64,000 bases of DNA. Source: Flavobacterium sp. UBA7680. GTDB taxonomy: Bacteria; Bacteroidota; Bacteroidia; Flavobacteriales; Flavobacteriaceae. A model generated the notes under the pieces. That model ran no database searches. It saw only the letters and a program-made list of their open reading frames with translations, and was not told the origin of the DNA. Shown one piece after another: positions 53,119-61,613 of the stretch (positions are counted from its first letter, which is position 1; each line of letters begins with the position of its first letter). The stretch spans positions 25,984 through 89,983 of the forward strand of contig NZ_DLHA01000022.1 in assembly GCF_002482975.1 (NCBI RefSeq), given 5' to 3'. A program made the position numbers and the translations under genes.

Positions 53119-54981
53119 ATGAATTACTTATCTGTAGAAAATATTTCGAAGTCATTTGGCGAAAGAGTCCTTTTTGACAACATTTCATTTGGAATCAACA
53201 AAGACCAAAAAATCGCTTTTATTGCCAAAAATGGTTCTGGTAAAACAACCATTATGAGCATTATTAATGGCTTAGACGAACCGGATACGGGACAAGTTGT
53301 TTTGAGAAAAGGAATTAGAATGGCGTTTCTTTCGCAAGACAATAATCTGCAGGATGAACTTACGATTGAAGAAAGCATTTTTGCATCTGATAATGAAACG
53401 CTTAAAATAATCGAAGCATACGAGAAAGCGCTTGAAAACCCAAATGACGAAGAAGCGTATCAAAAAGCTTTTGACGGAATGGATCAGCATAATGCATGGG
53501 ATTTTGAAACGCAGTACAAACAAATTTTATTCAAATTAAAACTGGAAGATTTTAAACTTAAAGTAAAAAATCTTTCAGGAGGACAAAAAAAGCGTCTTTC
53601 ATTGGCGATCATATTAATCAATCGTCCTGATTTATTGATTCTGGATGAGCCAACCAACCATTTAGATCTTGAAATGATCGAATGGCTTGAAAGTTATTTT
53701 GCCAAAGAAAATATTACGTTGTTTATGGTAACGCACGACCGTTTCTTTTTAGAGCGTGTCTGCAACGAAATTATCGAATTAGACAACGGAAAATTATACC
53801 AATACAAAGGAAATTACTCTTATTATTTAGAGAAAAAAGAAGAAAGAATTACTTCTGAAAATTCTAGTATTGACAAAGCTAAAAACTTATTTGTTAAAGA
53901 ATTAGAATGGATGCGCCGCCAGCCAAAAGCGAGAACAACCAAGTCTAAATCGCGTCAGGATGACTTTTATGTAATTAAAGAAAAAGCACAAAGCCGACGA
54001 AAAGATAATAAGGTTGAGCTTGAAATTAATATGGAAAGAATGGGAAGCAAAATTATTGAGCTTCATAAACTTTCTAAAAAATTCAAAGACCGTGTTATTC
54101 TGGATAACTTTAGTTTTGATTTTCAGCGTGGTGAAAGAATCGGAATTATTGGTAAAAACGGAACCGGAAAATCTACTTTTTTAAATCTGCTTACTGGAAC
54201 AATTCCGGTAGACAGCGGCCGAGTTGTAAAAGGAGATACGATTAAAATTGGTTATTATACACAATCTGGAATTAACCCAAAACCGGGTCAGCGTGTTATC
54301 GATATTATTAAGGAATACGGAGAATATATTCCGCTTGCAAAAGGGAAAATTATTTCGGCTTCGCAATTATTGGAACGTTTTCTTTTTGATGCGAAAAAAC
54401 AATACGATTATGTCGAAAAATTAAGCGGAGGAGAATTAAAACGTTTGTATTTATGTACGGTTTTAATTCAAAACCCAAACTTTTTGATTCTTGATGAGCC
54501 AACAAACGATTTGGATATTGTAACGCTTAACGTTCTGGAAAGTTTTCTTTTAGATTATCCGGGATGTTTATTGGTTGTTTCGCACGACCGTTACTTTATG
54601 GATAAAATTGTTGATCATTTATTTATCTTTAGAGGACAAGGCGAAATCGAAAATTTCCCAGGAAACTATTCTGATTTCCGTGCTTATGAAGACAGTGCCG
54701 ATGTGGCTCAAAAAGAAGAAAACAAGGCTGAAAAGAAAGATTGGAAACAAAATAATCCAACCGGAAATCTAAGCTTTAATGAGCAAAAAGAATATCAAAA
54801 AATCGAAAGAGAAATCAAAGATTTAGAAATCGAAAAAACTAAAATCGAGCAATTATTTGCTGATGGAAAAGTTGCTGATGCTGATATTGAAAAGAAAGCA
54901 AATGAACTTCAAACCATAATCAATAAAATCGAAGCGAAAGAAGAACGTTGGTTCGAACTTTCGGCTAAAATCGAAGGATAA
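53119..54981 (+). CDS. ABC-F family ATPase, Uup-like
   Basis: 620-residue cytosolic protein with two fused ATPase domains and no membrane segments. ATPase 1 has AKNGSGKTTIMS, LSGGQKKRLSLAI and LILDEPTNHLDLEMIEWLE; ATPase 2 has GKNGTGKSTFLNLL, LSGGELKRLYLCTV and LILDEPTNDLDIVTLNVLE. A positively charged linker (about 250-300) and a C-terminal coiled coil (about 550-618) are as in Uup, which acts on ribosomes or DNA structures. It is a single gene with a leader of about 90 bases. Confidence 0.93.
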   Translation: MNYLSVENISKSFGERVLFDNISFGINKDQKIAFIAKNGSGKTTIMSIINGLDEPDTGQVVLRKGIRMAFLSQDNNLQDELTIEESIFASDNETLKIIEAYEKALENPNDEEAYQKAFDGMDQHNAWDFETQYKQILFKLKLEDFKLKVKNLSGGQKKRLSLAIILINRPDLLILDEPTNHLDLEMIEWLESYFAKENITLFMVTHDRFFLERVCNEIIELDNGKLYQYKGNYSYYLEKKEERITSENSSIDKAKNLFVKELEWMRRQPKARTTKSKSRQDDFYVIKEKAQSRRKDNKVELEINMERMGSKIIELHKLSKKFKDRVILDNFSFDFQRGERIGIIGKNGTGKSTFLNLLTGTIPVDSGRVVKGDTIKIGYYTQSGINPKPGQRVIDIIKEYGEYIPLAKGKIISASQLLERFLFDAKKQYDYVEKLSGGELKRLYLCTVLIQNPNFLILDEPTNDLDIVTLNVLESFLLDYPGCLLVVSHDRYFMDKIVDHLFIFRGQGEIENFPGNYSDFRAYEDSADVAQKEENKAEKKDWKQNNPTGNLSFNEQKEYQKIEREIKDLEIEKTKIEQLFADGKVADADIEKKANELQTIINKIEAKEERWFELSAKIEG

Positions 54982-54989
54982 GCTACTTA

Positions 54990-55067
54990 CACAGAGATTC
55001 ACAAAGAAAGCACAGAGGTGCACGAAATTTTTTGTGAATCTTTGCGTTTTCTTTGTGAATCTCTGTG
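54990..55067. repeat. Perfect 20-base inverted repeat before the FKBP gene
   Basis: CACAGAGATTCACAAAGAAA (54990-55009) is the exact reverse complement of TTTCTTTGTGAATCTCTGTG (55048-55067), with about 38 bases between. It starts eight bases after the ABC-F stop and ends 35 bases before the FKBP start, so it could end one transcript and lie in the leader of the next. Confidence 0.8.
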
Positions 55068-55102
55068 AAACAAAATATTTAATTATTTCAAAAAAATAAA
55101 AT

Positions 55103-55588
55103 ATGAAACAACTTTTAACAGCATTATTAGCATTGACTCTTTTCGTTTCTTGTTCTAAAGATAAAGATGAAGTTAAAGATTATACCGCTCAGAATGAACA
55201 AGAAATTAAAGATTACCTGGCTAAAAATAACTTAACTGCAACAAGAACAGATTCTGGTTTATATTATATTATAAATGAGCCAGGGGAAGGCGAAAAATTT
55301 CCTGATGCTAACGCAAATGTAACGGTTGTTTACAAAGGTTATTTTACAAACGGAAATGTATTTGATGAAAGCGACAAAGACGTACCGAAAGAAGAAGATA
55401 AAAAAGGTATTGCATTTGGTTTAAGTCAGGTAATTCAAGGCTGGAAAGAAGGAATTAAACTTTTTAAACCGGGAGGAAAAGGCGTTCTTTTAGTTCCCGC
55501 GCATTTAGGTTACGGAAGCAGAGATTACAACGGAATTCCGGGTGGATCTGTTTTGGTATTTGATATTACTTTAAAATCAATTAATTAA
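55103..55588 (+). CDS. FKBP-type peptidyl-prolyl isomerase lipoprotein
   Basis: 161-residue lipid-anchored isomerase with lipobox LFVSCSK. After a linker, the FKBP domain (about 65-160) contains VTVVYKGYFTNGNVFDES, VIQGWKEGIKLFKPGGKG and PAHLGYGSRDYNGIPGGSVL. It probably helps folding in the periplasm. GldI of gliding motility is a protein of this type, but the sequence alone does not show that role. It is followed after 20 bases by the methyltransferase gene. Confidence 0.9.
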   Translation: MKQLLTALLALTLFVSCSKDKDEVKDYTAQNEQEIKDYLAKNNLTATRTDSGLYYIINEPGEGEKFPDANANVTVVYKGYFTNGNVFDESDKDVPKEEDKKGIAFGLSQVIQGWKEGIKLFKPGGKGVLLVPAHLGYGSRDYNGIPGGSVLVFDITLKSIN

Positions 55589-55608
55589 GATATTTTCAAA
55601 ATTTCGGC

Positions 55609-56388
55609 ATGCTTTTTCAAATCAAATCTTATTTAAAATTTCTTTGGAATTCTAAAAACGAACATGGTGTTCATTCGCCTTTTGTTTTTAGTTTGCTTAC
55701 CAAATGTTTTTATGATAAGAAGCCAAAACGCGAATATTTGATTCTGAAAAATTATAGAAAATCGCTTCTTGAAAATAAAAATTTTATTGAAGTAACTGAT
55801 TTTGGCGCAGGCTCTAAAGTCTTTAAATCAAACAGAAGACAGATTTCTAAAATCGCATCTACAGCCGGAATTTCTCCAAAACGCGCTGAATTATTATTTC
55901 GCGTCACTAATTATTTTCAGCCAAAAAATATTCTTGAAATTGGTACTTCGCTAGGCTTGGCAACTGCTGCCCTTGCATTAGGAAATACTGATGCAAAGGT
56001 TATTACAATTGAAGGCTGTCCAAATACGGCAAATACAGCCCAAAATCAGTTAGACAAATTTGATTGCAAAAATGTCGAAAATATAATTTCAGAATTTGAA
56101 TCTTTTTTAATTTCAGAAAACCTAAATTCTAAGAGTTACGATCTAATATATTTTGACGGAAATCATTCAAAAAAAGCAACTTTAACTTATTTTGAAATTT
56201 TACTGCAAACGATAAATAACGATTCGGTTTGGATTTTTGACGATATACATTGGTCACCGGAAATGGAAGAAGCCTGGGAGATTATAAAAAATTATCCAAA
56301 AGTAAAAGTTACGATCGATACTTTTCAATGGGGTTTTGTATTTTTTAGATACGAACAGGAAAAAGAACATTTTGTGATTCGCGCCTAA
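55609..56388 (+). CDS. Class I SAM-dependent methyltransferase (O-methyltransferase-like)
   Basis: 259 residues with one Rossmann-type SAM-binding domain. Motif I is NILEIGTSLGLATAALALG; the later DLIYFDGNHSKKATLTYFE and IFDDIHWSPEMEEAW look like the metal- and substrate-side motifs of O-methyltransferases of the catechol or mycinamicin type. The N-terminal 100 residues form a helical lid. Target unknown. It is 20 bases after the FKBP gene, so the two are co-transcribed. Confidence 0.85.
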   Translation: MLFQIKSYLKFLWNSKNEHGVHSPFVFSLLTKCFYDKKPKREYLILKNYRKSLLENKNFIEVTDFGAGSKVFKSNRRQISKIASTAGISPKRAELLFRVTNYFQPKNILEIGTSLGLATAALALGNTDAKVITIEGCPNTANTAQNQLDKFDCKNVENIISEFESFLISENLNSKSYDLIYFDGNHSKKATLTYFEILLQTINNDSVWIFDDIHWSPEMEEAWEIIKNYPKVKVTIDTFQWGFVFFRYEQEKEHFVIRA

Positions 56389-56412
56389 TAAATTTCAGTA
56401 TACAATTTTTAT

Positions 56413-56420
56413 TACATTTG
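56413..56420 (+). promoter_or_regulatory. Candidate -7 box of the alpha/beta hydrolase gene
   Basis: TACATTTG matches TAnnTTTG and lies 18 bases before the ATG at 56439. It overlaps the TTG at 56418 that would otherwise extend the frame, which argues for the ATG as the true start. Confidence 0.5.
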
Positions 56421-56438
56421 TTACTATACGAAGTTTAT

Positions 56439-57290
56439 ATGAATGCAATCAAAATTGATACACCTTTACAATATGCAATAGCTGTAACTGAATTTCTTTC
56501 AGACAATCCAAATGCTAATTGTGTTATTATTGCTTCTGCCACAGGAGTAAAGCAAAATTATTATCACAATTTTTCAAAGTTTTTATCTAAAAACAATTAT
56601 TCTGTTTTCACCTTTGATTATGGCGGAATTGGCGATTCAAAACCAGAATCTCTAAAAAAGTTTTCTACAACCGCAACAAACTGGGCTCAAAACGACTTTG
56701 AAAGTGTGGTTCAATATGTCAAGAATAAAAAGCCTGACAGCAAAATATTTATCATAACACACAGTATTGGCGGCCAGCTTATAGGTTTAGTTCCTTCAAA
56801 TAATTTATTTGACGGTGTAATTATGACCGTTTCACAATCCGGAAGCTGGATTCATTGGAAAGGATTTGAAAGACTAAAAATGCAATTCTTGTGGTATGTT
56901 ACTATACCTTTATTTTGCAGAATTTTCAATTATTTACCTTCCAGTCATTTTACCCGTATGGAAGATTTACCAAAAGAAATGGCTCTGGAATGGGCAAAAT
57001 GGTGCAAAAAACCAAATTATCATTTTGATTGTATCGACAATGTAAAAGAGCATTATGATAAAATTAAATGCAAAATCGTATCTTATAGTATTGACAATGA
57101 TTTTTATGCAACTGTTCCTGCAATAAACTGGATTGCCTCACAATTTAAAAACGCTCAAGTCACCAGAACACATTTAAAAGCCGAAGAATTTGGCGTAAAA
57201 GATATTGGGCATTTTGGCTTTTTTAAAAATAAGTTTAAAGAAAGCATTTGGGAACTCTTTTTACAAGATTTAAGAAAATTCGAGAATTAG
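56439..57290 (+). CDS. Alpha/beta hydrolase
   Basis: 283 residues from ATG at 56439 (MNAIKIDTPLQYAIAVTEFL). An earlier in-frame TTG at 56418 is inside a promoter-like TACATTTG and was rejected. The nucleophile elbow is FIITHSIGGQLIGL, the Asp side is near SYSIDNDFYATVP and the final His is in KDIGHFGFFKNKF. It has no signal peptide. It follows the methyltransferase gene by 50 bases and may be in the same transcript. Confidence 0.82.
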   Translation: MNAIKIDTPLQYAIAVTEFLSDNPNANCVIIASATGVKQNYYHNFSKFLSKNNYSVFTFDYGGIGDSKPESLKKFSTTATNWAQNDFESVVQYVKNKKPDSKIFIITHSIGGQLIGLVPSNNLFDGVIMTVSQSGSWIHWKGFERLKMQFLWYVTIPLFCRIFNYLPSSHFTRMEDLPKEMALEWAKWCKKPNYHFDCIDNVKEHYDKIKCKIVSYSIDNDFYATVPAINWIASQFKNAQVTRTHLKAEEFGVKDIGHFGFFKNKFKESIWELFLQDLRKFEN

Positions 57291-57417
57291 GATTTTCTAA
57301 ATTGGGATATAATATCTGACAAAACAGCCGTTTTATAAGATGTTTTTTTATCTTTGAAATTCACACTTTTAGCACAGATAGCTTTATCTTTGAACCTTTA
57401 GAAAAAAGACTTTTATT

Positions 57418-57819
57418 ATGGAACAGAAAATTCATCAGGGAAGAAACGTAAAACGCTTCAGAGAAATGCTTGGCATCAAACAGGAAGCTTTGGCTTATGA
57501 TTTGGGAGAAGACTGGAACCAGAAGAAAATTTCTATACTCGAACAAAAAGATGTAATTGAAGATAAACTGCTTAGACAAATCTCTAATTCTTTGAAAATT
57601 CCTGTTGAAGCTTTTCAAAATTTTGATGAAGAGCAGGCAGTAAATGTTATTGCAAGTACGTTCAACGCCCATGATCACGCAACTGGATTAGTAATTAATA
57701 ACTACAATCCAATTGAAAAGATTATTCAATTGCATGAAGAAAAAATTGCATTATATGAGCGTATGCTGAAAGAGAAAGATGAAATGATGGCAAAGCTTGA
57801 AAAACTAATTGGAAAATAA
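57418..57819 (+). CDS. Helix-turn-helix regulator (XRE-like) with C-terminal coiled coil
   Basis: 133 residues. The N-terminal HTH (about 8-62) reads NVKRFREMLGIKQEALAYDL, then NQKKISILEQKDVIEDKLLR, a typical XRE-type DNA-binding fold. A short segment (NAHDHATGLVINNYNPIEKI) and a C-terminal coiled coil (about 103-133) follow, probably for dimers. It is a single gene directly followed by a repeat-rich gap, so its targets are not evident. Confidence 0.82.
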   Translation: MEQKIHQGRNVKRFREMLGIKQEALAYDLGEDWNQKKISILEQKDVIEDKLLRQISNSLKIPVEAFQNFDEEQAVNVIASTFNAHDHATGLVINNYNPIEKIIQLHEEKIALYERMLKEKDEMMAKLEKLIGK

Positions 57820-57827
57820 TTCTTTGT

Positions 57828-57994
57828 TCCGTAGGAACATCTCGTCGGTAGAAAATTATATTTTCATCATCGTTTTACGTTCCGTAGGAACGTTTGATAT
57901 GCCTGATTTTAAAATAGCGATGTCAAAATCAAACGTTCCTACGGAACGTAAATCGTGTCTAGCCTCTATTCTTTCTACCTACGAAACATTCCTA
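57828..57994. repeat. Nested palindromes of the CGTTCCGTAGGAACG family
   Basis: In the gap after the HTH gene, ACGTTCCGTAGGAACGTTTG (from 57877) faces an exact reverse complement, CAAACGTTCCTACGGAACGT (to 57949), and each arm is itself a palindrome around GTA. Partial copies (TTCCGTAGGAAC at 57828-57839 and a degraded ATTCCTAATGGAAT near 57990) flank it. The 300-base gap has no gene, and the small frame at 57809-58003 is made of this repeat. Confidence 0.75.
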
Positions 57995-58062
57995 ATGGAA
58001 TGAAACCGTATATCAAAAGTGACAAGTATTAGTTTAAATTAAATAGTTTAAATTAAAAGCAT

Positions 58063-58098
58063 AAAAAAAATGACAACCATTTCTGATTGTCATTTTTT
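58063..58098 (-). terminator. Terminator after the 58120 lipoprotein gene
   Basis: AAAAAATGACAA and TTGTCATTTTTT pair with a 10-base loop. On the minus strand it lies 22 bases after the stop codon and ends in a T-run. Confidence 0.8.
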
Positions 58099-58119
58099 AC
58101 TAATTCAAAATATTTACAA

Positions 58120-58779
58120 TTATTTTTTAGCTTCTTTATTTTCTTCAGATTTTGCACCCATTCTGTTAACAGTATACATTGGTGCAAATTTAATTTTTAG
58201 ACCGGCAATTTTTCTGTTATCTTCAGATGTAAGTCCTTCTTTTTCAACTGTATTTTTACGGCTGTCAAGTGCTTCATACATTAGTTTAACTTCATCCCAG
58301 TCTTCTCTTGAATATTTATCTTTGTTATCTTCAACAGTGTGAACAAATTGTTGATAAACACTGTGAATATTTTTAGCATTTACCCAGTCAAAATTCATAT
58401 CATCGCCAATTTTTCCTTCACCAAATAAGGCGTTTCTTAATTGTTGTTTCGGACTTGGAGCTGGAGGGGCAAAAACGGTGGTCATCTCATTTTTAAACTC
58501 TTCATATTTAACTTTGCTCGCATTTATTTTTTCGGTCGCAGCCGAATTATCTTTTAAATCTGCTAACGCTGCCTGAGCTTCCTGAGATCTTCTGTCATAT
58601 TCAGCATCAACTGCTTTCCAGTCTGCTTTTAAATTTTCTGCTGAAACATTTTTAACTGAATCGACGTAAGCTACATAAGCGTCAACTTTTTTCTGAGCTT
58701 GTTCTTGTTTTTCATCTTTACACGATGTAAAGCTTAATGCAATTAATGCGATTCCTAATACCATTTGAATATTTTTCAT
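58120..58779 (-). CDS. Lipoprotein with helical domain, unknown function
   Basis: 219 residues with a signal peptide and lipobox ALSFTSCKDE. The mature part is almost wholly helical and charged (EQAQKKVDAYVAYVDSVKNV, DWDEVKLMYEALDSRKNTV), without catalytic motifs; it resembles unclassified Bacteroidota envelope proteins that work with membrane stress or cell-wall systems, but this is a guess. It is a single gene, ending in a hairpin terminator. Confidence 0.65.
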   Translation of the reverse strand: MKNIQMVLGIALIALSFTSCKDEKQEQAQKKVDAYVAYVDSVKNVSAENLKADWKAVDAEYDRRSQEAQAALADLKDNSAATEKINASKVKYEEFKNEMTTVFAPPAPSPKQQLRNALFGEGKIGDDMNFDWVNAKNIHSVYQQFVHTVEDNKDKYSREDWDEVKLMYEALDSRKNTVEKEGLTSEDNRKIAGLKIKFAPMYTVNRMGAKSEENKEAKK

Positions 58780-59069
58780 AATACTGATTGTTTTAATTAA
58801 TTATAATCAAATTTACCAAATAGCTAAGCAAACAAATTACATTATTGTCATGTTTGAAAATTTAAAAACATTTTAATACTATAAAATTCATAAAATAATG
58901 ACAATTATGCAAAATCAATCGGAAATGATATAACCGTTTCTGCTTTAAAAAGCATATTTATTTTAATACATATCTATTAAAAAGCTTTTGTAACAAAATC
59001 CATTTCTAAACTACTTATCATTTTTATGAAAAGTGTTTTGTACTTTTAAATCCAAAATTGTAAAACGAA

Positions 59070-59756
59070 ATGGCAAATCCATTAATTAAAATAACTGACA
59101 TAAGACGAGATTTTGTACTTGGTAATGAAATCGTCTATGTTTTAAAAGGAATTAATTTAGAAATCAACAAAGGCGAATATGTCGCTTTAATGGGACCTTC
59201 GGGATCTGGAAAATCAACTTTAATGAATTTATTAGGTTGTTTGGATACACCAACTTCCGGACGTTATGTTTTAAACGGAAAAGATGTCAGCCAAATGCGT
59301 GATGATGAACTAGCCGGAATTCGCAATACCGAAATCGGATTTGTTTTTCAAACTTTTAATCTTTTACCAAGAACTACGGCTTTAGACAATGTTGCTTTAC
59401 CGATGATTTATGCCGGATATTCAAAATCAGACAGAAATGCGAGAGCAACTGAGGTTTTAAAACAAGTAAATCTAGCCGACAGAATGGATCACCAGCCAAA
59501 TCAGTTATCTGGAGGACAACGCCAGCGTGTTGCCATTGCCCGAGCTTTGGTCAATAAACCTTCGATTATTCTGGCCGATGAACCAACAGGAAACTTAGAC
59601 AGCAAAACTTCTGTAGAAATCATGAAGCTTTTTGGAGATATTCATGCACAAGGAAATACTGTAATTTTAGTAACTCACGAAGAAGATATCGCTGCCTACG
59701 CACACAGAGTTATTCGTTTGCGTGATGGTTTAATTGAAAGTGACACGACGAAATAA
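59070..59756 (+). CDS. ABC transporter ATPase, LolD/MacB type
   Basis: 228-residue ATPase of the MacB/LolD/FtsE group, which usually pairs with MacB-type permeases. Walker A is [17 protein letters not shown], the signature is [16 protein letters not shown], Walker B is [16 protein letters not shown] and the switch is [15 protein letters not shown]. No permease gene is adjacent. A TACTTTTA box about 40 bases before the start may be its promoter. Confidence 0.93.
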   Translation: MANPLIKITDIRRDFVLGNEIVYVLKGINLEINKGEYVALMGPSGSGKSTLMNLLGCLDTPTSGRYVLNGKDVSQMRDDELAGIRNTEIGFVFQTFNLLPRTTALDNVALPMIYAGYSKSDRNARATEVLKQVNLADRMDHQPNQLSGGQRQRVAIARALVNKPSIILADEPTGNLDSKTSVEIMKLFGDIHAQGNTVILVTHEEDIAAYAHRVIRLRDGLIESDTTK

Positions 59757-59789
59757 TTATTCGTTTTTTTTTGTAAATCGAATAAATCT

Positions 59790-60323
59790 GTGGAAAAAAT
59801 TACATTTGAAACTGAAAAAATTCCATTTAGGAAAAGGTTTGGAAAAGATATAAAAATTAAAATTTTAGTTTTTCTAATATTTACATTGATCCCAATAAAT
59901 AAAGCTGGATTTAATATTATTTCTATACTTTTTATTCTCTTTTTTTTATTTGTGACATTATACTTAATCTATAATGAATCAAAAGTTTTTGTATATAAAA
60001 TAGAATTTGATAATGAAAAATTAAATATTTTCGGGAGCAATTTCAATAATGATTGGATTGAAACCTTTGATATTAAAACAGTAAACATCCAAATTAAGGT
60101 TAGCGTATCAAAGACAGGATATGTAAAAGGATACACTTTAGTTTTTAAAAACACAAAGAAAAAAATTGTAGTGAACAAATTATACAATTGGAATAATTTC
60201 ACACTATACATGATATTTATAGAGTTCAAGAAAAATAAAGGCGAAAAAATAATAATTGATGAGAAATCATTAATTGATGGAATAAAGAAAAAAGCAGAAG
60301 AAGATGGCGAATGGGAAAACTAA
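59790..60323 (+). CDS. Membrane protein of unknown function with GTG start
   Basis: 177 residues, opening with GTG at 59790. Two hydrophobic segments lie at about 25-43 and 45-65, followed by a soluble domain rich in Ile, Lys and Asn (about 70-177), with short strands such as VNIQIKVSVSKTGYVKGYTL. I recognise no family. It starts 33 bases after the ATPase stop and may share its transcript; a 150-base gap with a repeat follows. Confidence 0.6.
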   Translation: MEKITFETEKIPFRKRFGKDIKIKILVFLIFTLIPINKAGFNIISILFILFFLFVTLYLIYNESKVFVYKIEFDNEKLNIFGSNFNNDWIETFDIKTVNIQIKVSVSKTGYVKGYTLVFKNTKKKIVVNKLYNWNNFTLYMIFIEFKKNKGEKIIIDEKSLIDGIKKKAEEDGEWEN

Positions 60324-60429
60324 TAAAAATTGCAAGTAACACCTTTATATAATTCACATCGCAAACTTAGTCTCTATAACTATCGGGATAGAATCTAAAG
60401 AAACAAGATTAACCCAAAGAGAAGAAAAA

Positions 60430-60466
60430 CTTAGAATCTTAGCATCTCAGAACCTTAGCATCTTTT
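60430..60466. repeat. Single-arm copy of the CTTAGAATCTTAGCA repeat before cobalamin adenosyltransferase
   Basis: CTTAGAATCTTAGCATCTCA and then GAACCTTAGCATCTTTT match the repeat at 36841-36912 and, in reverse complement, the one at 5565-5599. It ends seven bases before the ATG at 60473. Confidence 0.6.
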
Positions 60467-60472
60467 AAAAAA

Positions 60473-61042
60473 ATGAAAGTATACACCAAAACAGGCGATA
60501 AAGGAACAACAGCTCTTTTTGGAGGCACGCGTGTTCCTAAAGATCATATCAGAATTGACAGTTACGGAACTGTTGATGAATTAAATTCCTATATCGGATT
60601 AATTCGCGATCAGGAAATCGATTCGAGTTATAAAACTATTTTAATAGAAATTCAGGATCGTCTTTTTACTGTAGGCGCCATTTTGGCAACTCCGCAGGAA
60701 AAAGAAGTTTTAAAAAACGGAGAACTCCGCTTAAAAAATCTCGGAATAATTGACTCGGATATCGAATTACTCGAAAACGAAATAGATAAAATGGAAGAAA
60801 GTCTTCCGCAAATGACTCATTTTGTTTTACCGGGCGGTCATCCAACCGTGTCACATTGTCATATTGCCCGCTGTATATGCCGCCGCGCAGAGCGTTTGGC
60901 AGTACATTTAAGTCATAATGAACACGTTCCCGAAATCGCAATTATGTACTTAAACCGACTTTCTGACTACCTTTTTGTCTTGGCACGAAAGTTGTCCTCA
61001 GACCTTAAAGCGGAGGAAGTGAAATGGATACCCAGAAAATAA
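60473..61042 (+). CDS. Cob(I)alamin adenosyltransferase (PduO type)
   Basis: 189-residue PduO-type enzyme that transfers an adenosyl group from ATP to cob(I)alamin, making adenosylcobalamin. KVYTKTGDKGTTALFGGTRV is the ATP-binding N-terminus, RIDSYGTVDELNSYIGLI and RRAERLAVHL contain the binding residues, and LNRLSDYLFVLARKL ends the helical bundle. The length is normal and the enzyme is cytosolic. Confidence 0.93.
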   Translation: MKVYTKTGDKGTTALFGGTRVPKDHIRIDSYGTVDELNSYIGLIRDQEIDSSYKTILIEIQDRLFTVGAILATPQEKEVLKNGELRLKNLGIIDSDIELLENEIDKMEESLPQMTHFVLPGGHPTVSHCHIARCICRRAERLAVHLSHNEHVPEIAIMYLNRLSDYLFVLARKLSSDLKAEEVKWIPRK

Positions 61043-61212
61043 ATTTTCTGCAAATTCCAAATTTTTGAAATCCCAAATTCCAAAGAAAAAATTAAATTCT
61101 TTTGAATTTAGAAACATACAAAAATAACCTTCCAACATTGGGATTTGGAATTTAAATATTGATTTTTAAACGCCTTTTTTGGAATTTGAAATTTAAATAT
61201 TGGAATTTAACA
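61043..61212. repeat. AT-rich inverted repeat of the TTGGAATTTGGGATTT type
   Basis: The 262-base gap after the adenosyltransferase holds copies of AAATCCCAAATTCCAAA-like sequence (about 61067-61085) and TTGGGATTTGGAATTT (61139-61154), plus further GGAATTTGAAATTTAAATAT units, in opposite orientations. It can fold into an imperfect hairpin. No gene is visible. Confidence 0.55.
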
Positions 61213-61253
61213 AGGGACGTTCTTAAATTTTATTAAAATAAATCAAATTTTAC

Positions 61254-61283
61254 TTGTCTTTTTCAGTAAAAAATTTATTTTTG
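61254..61283 (+). promoter_or_regulatory. Promoter of the DUF2795-like/secA unit
   Basis: TTG (61254-61256), a 19-base spacer and TATTTTTG (61276-61283) fit the Bacteroidota -33/-7 pattern well. The ATG at 61305 is 22 bases beyond the -7 box. Confidence 0.6.
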
Positions 61284-61304
61284 CACAAACTAAACAGATA
61301 ACAG

Positions 61305-61526
61305 ATGTATTGGACATTAGAATTAGCATCTTATTTAAGTGATGCGCCATGGCCTGCTAACAAAGACGAACTTATTGACTACGCTATTAGAGCTGGTGCT
61401 CCATTAGAAGTAGTAGAAAACCTTCAGTCAATAGAAGACGAAGGCGAGATATATGAATCAATGGAAGAAATTTGGCCTGATTATCCAACAGACGAAGATT
61501 ATCTTTGGAATGAGGATGAATATTAA
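61305..61526 (+). CDS. Small acidic protein upstream of secA (DUF2795-like)
   Basis: 73-residue acidic protein starting MYWTLELASYLSDAPWPANK and ending in a run of Asp and Glu. The opening fold with PWPANKDELIDYAIRAGAP resembles the DUF2795 family, found next to secA in many flavobacteria. The function is unknown. A hairpin lies between it and secA, 88 bases downstream, which would reduce transcription into secA if it terminates. Confidence 0.85.
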   Translation: MYWTLELASYLSDAPWPANKDELIDYAIRAGAPLEVVENLQSIEDEGEIYESMEEIWPDYPTDEDYLWNEDEY

Positions 61527-61532
61527 AAAATA

Positions 61533-61575
61533 AACCAAAGGAAAAAGTCTCATCATAGAGGCTTTTTTTTTGGTT
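61533..61575 (+). terminator. Hairpin between the DUF2795-like gene and secA
   Basis: AAAAAGTCTC and GAGGCTTTTT (one mismatch) are enclosed by AACCAAA and TTTGGTT, giving a long stem ending in T-rich DNA just after the stop codon at 61526. It may be a partial terminator. Confidence 0.7.
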
Positions 61576-61613
61576 CAAATACATATTATATAATAAAGAA
61601 ATACAAATAAATT

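Noticed and set aside
56418..56438. TTG start extending the alpha/beta hydrolase by seven residues
   Set aside because: The TTG lies in a TACATTTG promoter box and the ATG at 56439 gives a normal protein.
57809..58003. 64-residue frame after the HTH gene
   Set aside because: It consists of the CGTTCCGTAGGAACG repeat; there is no coding signature.
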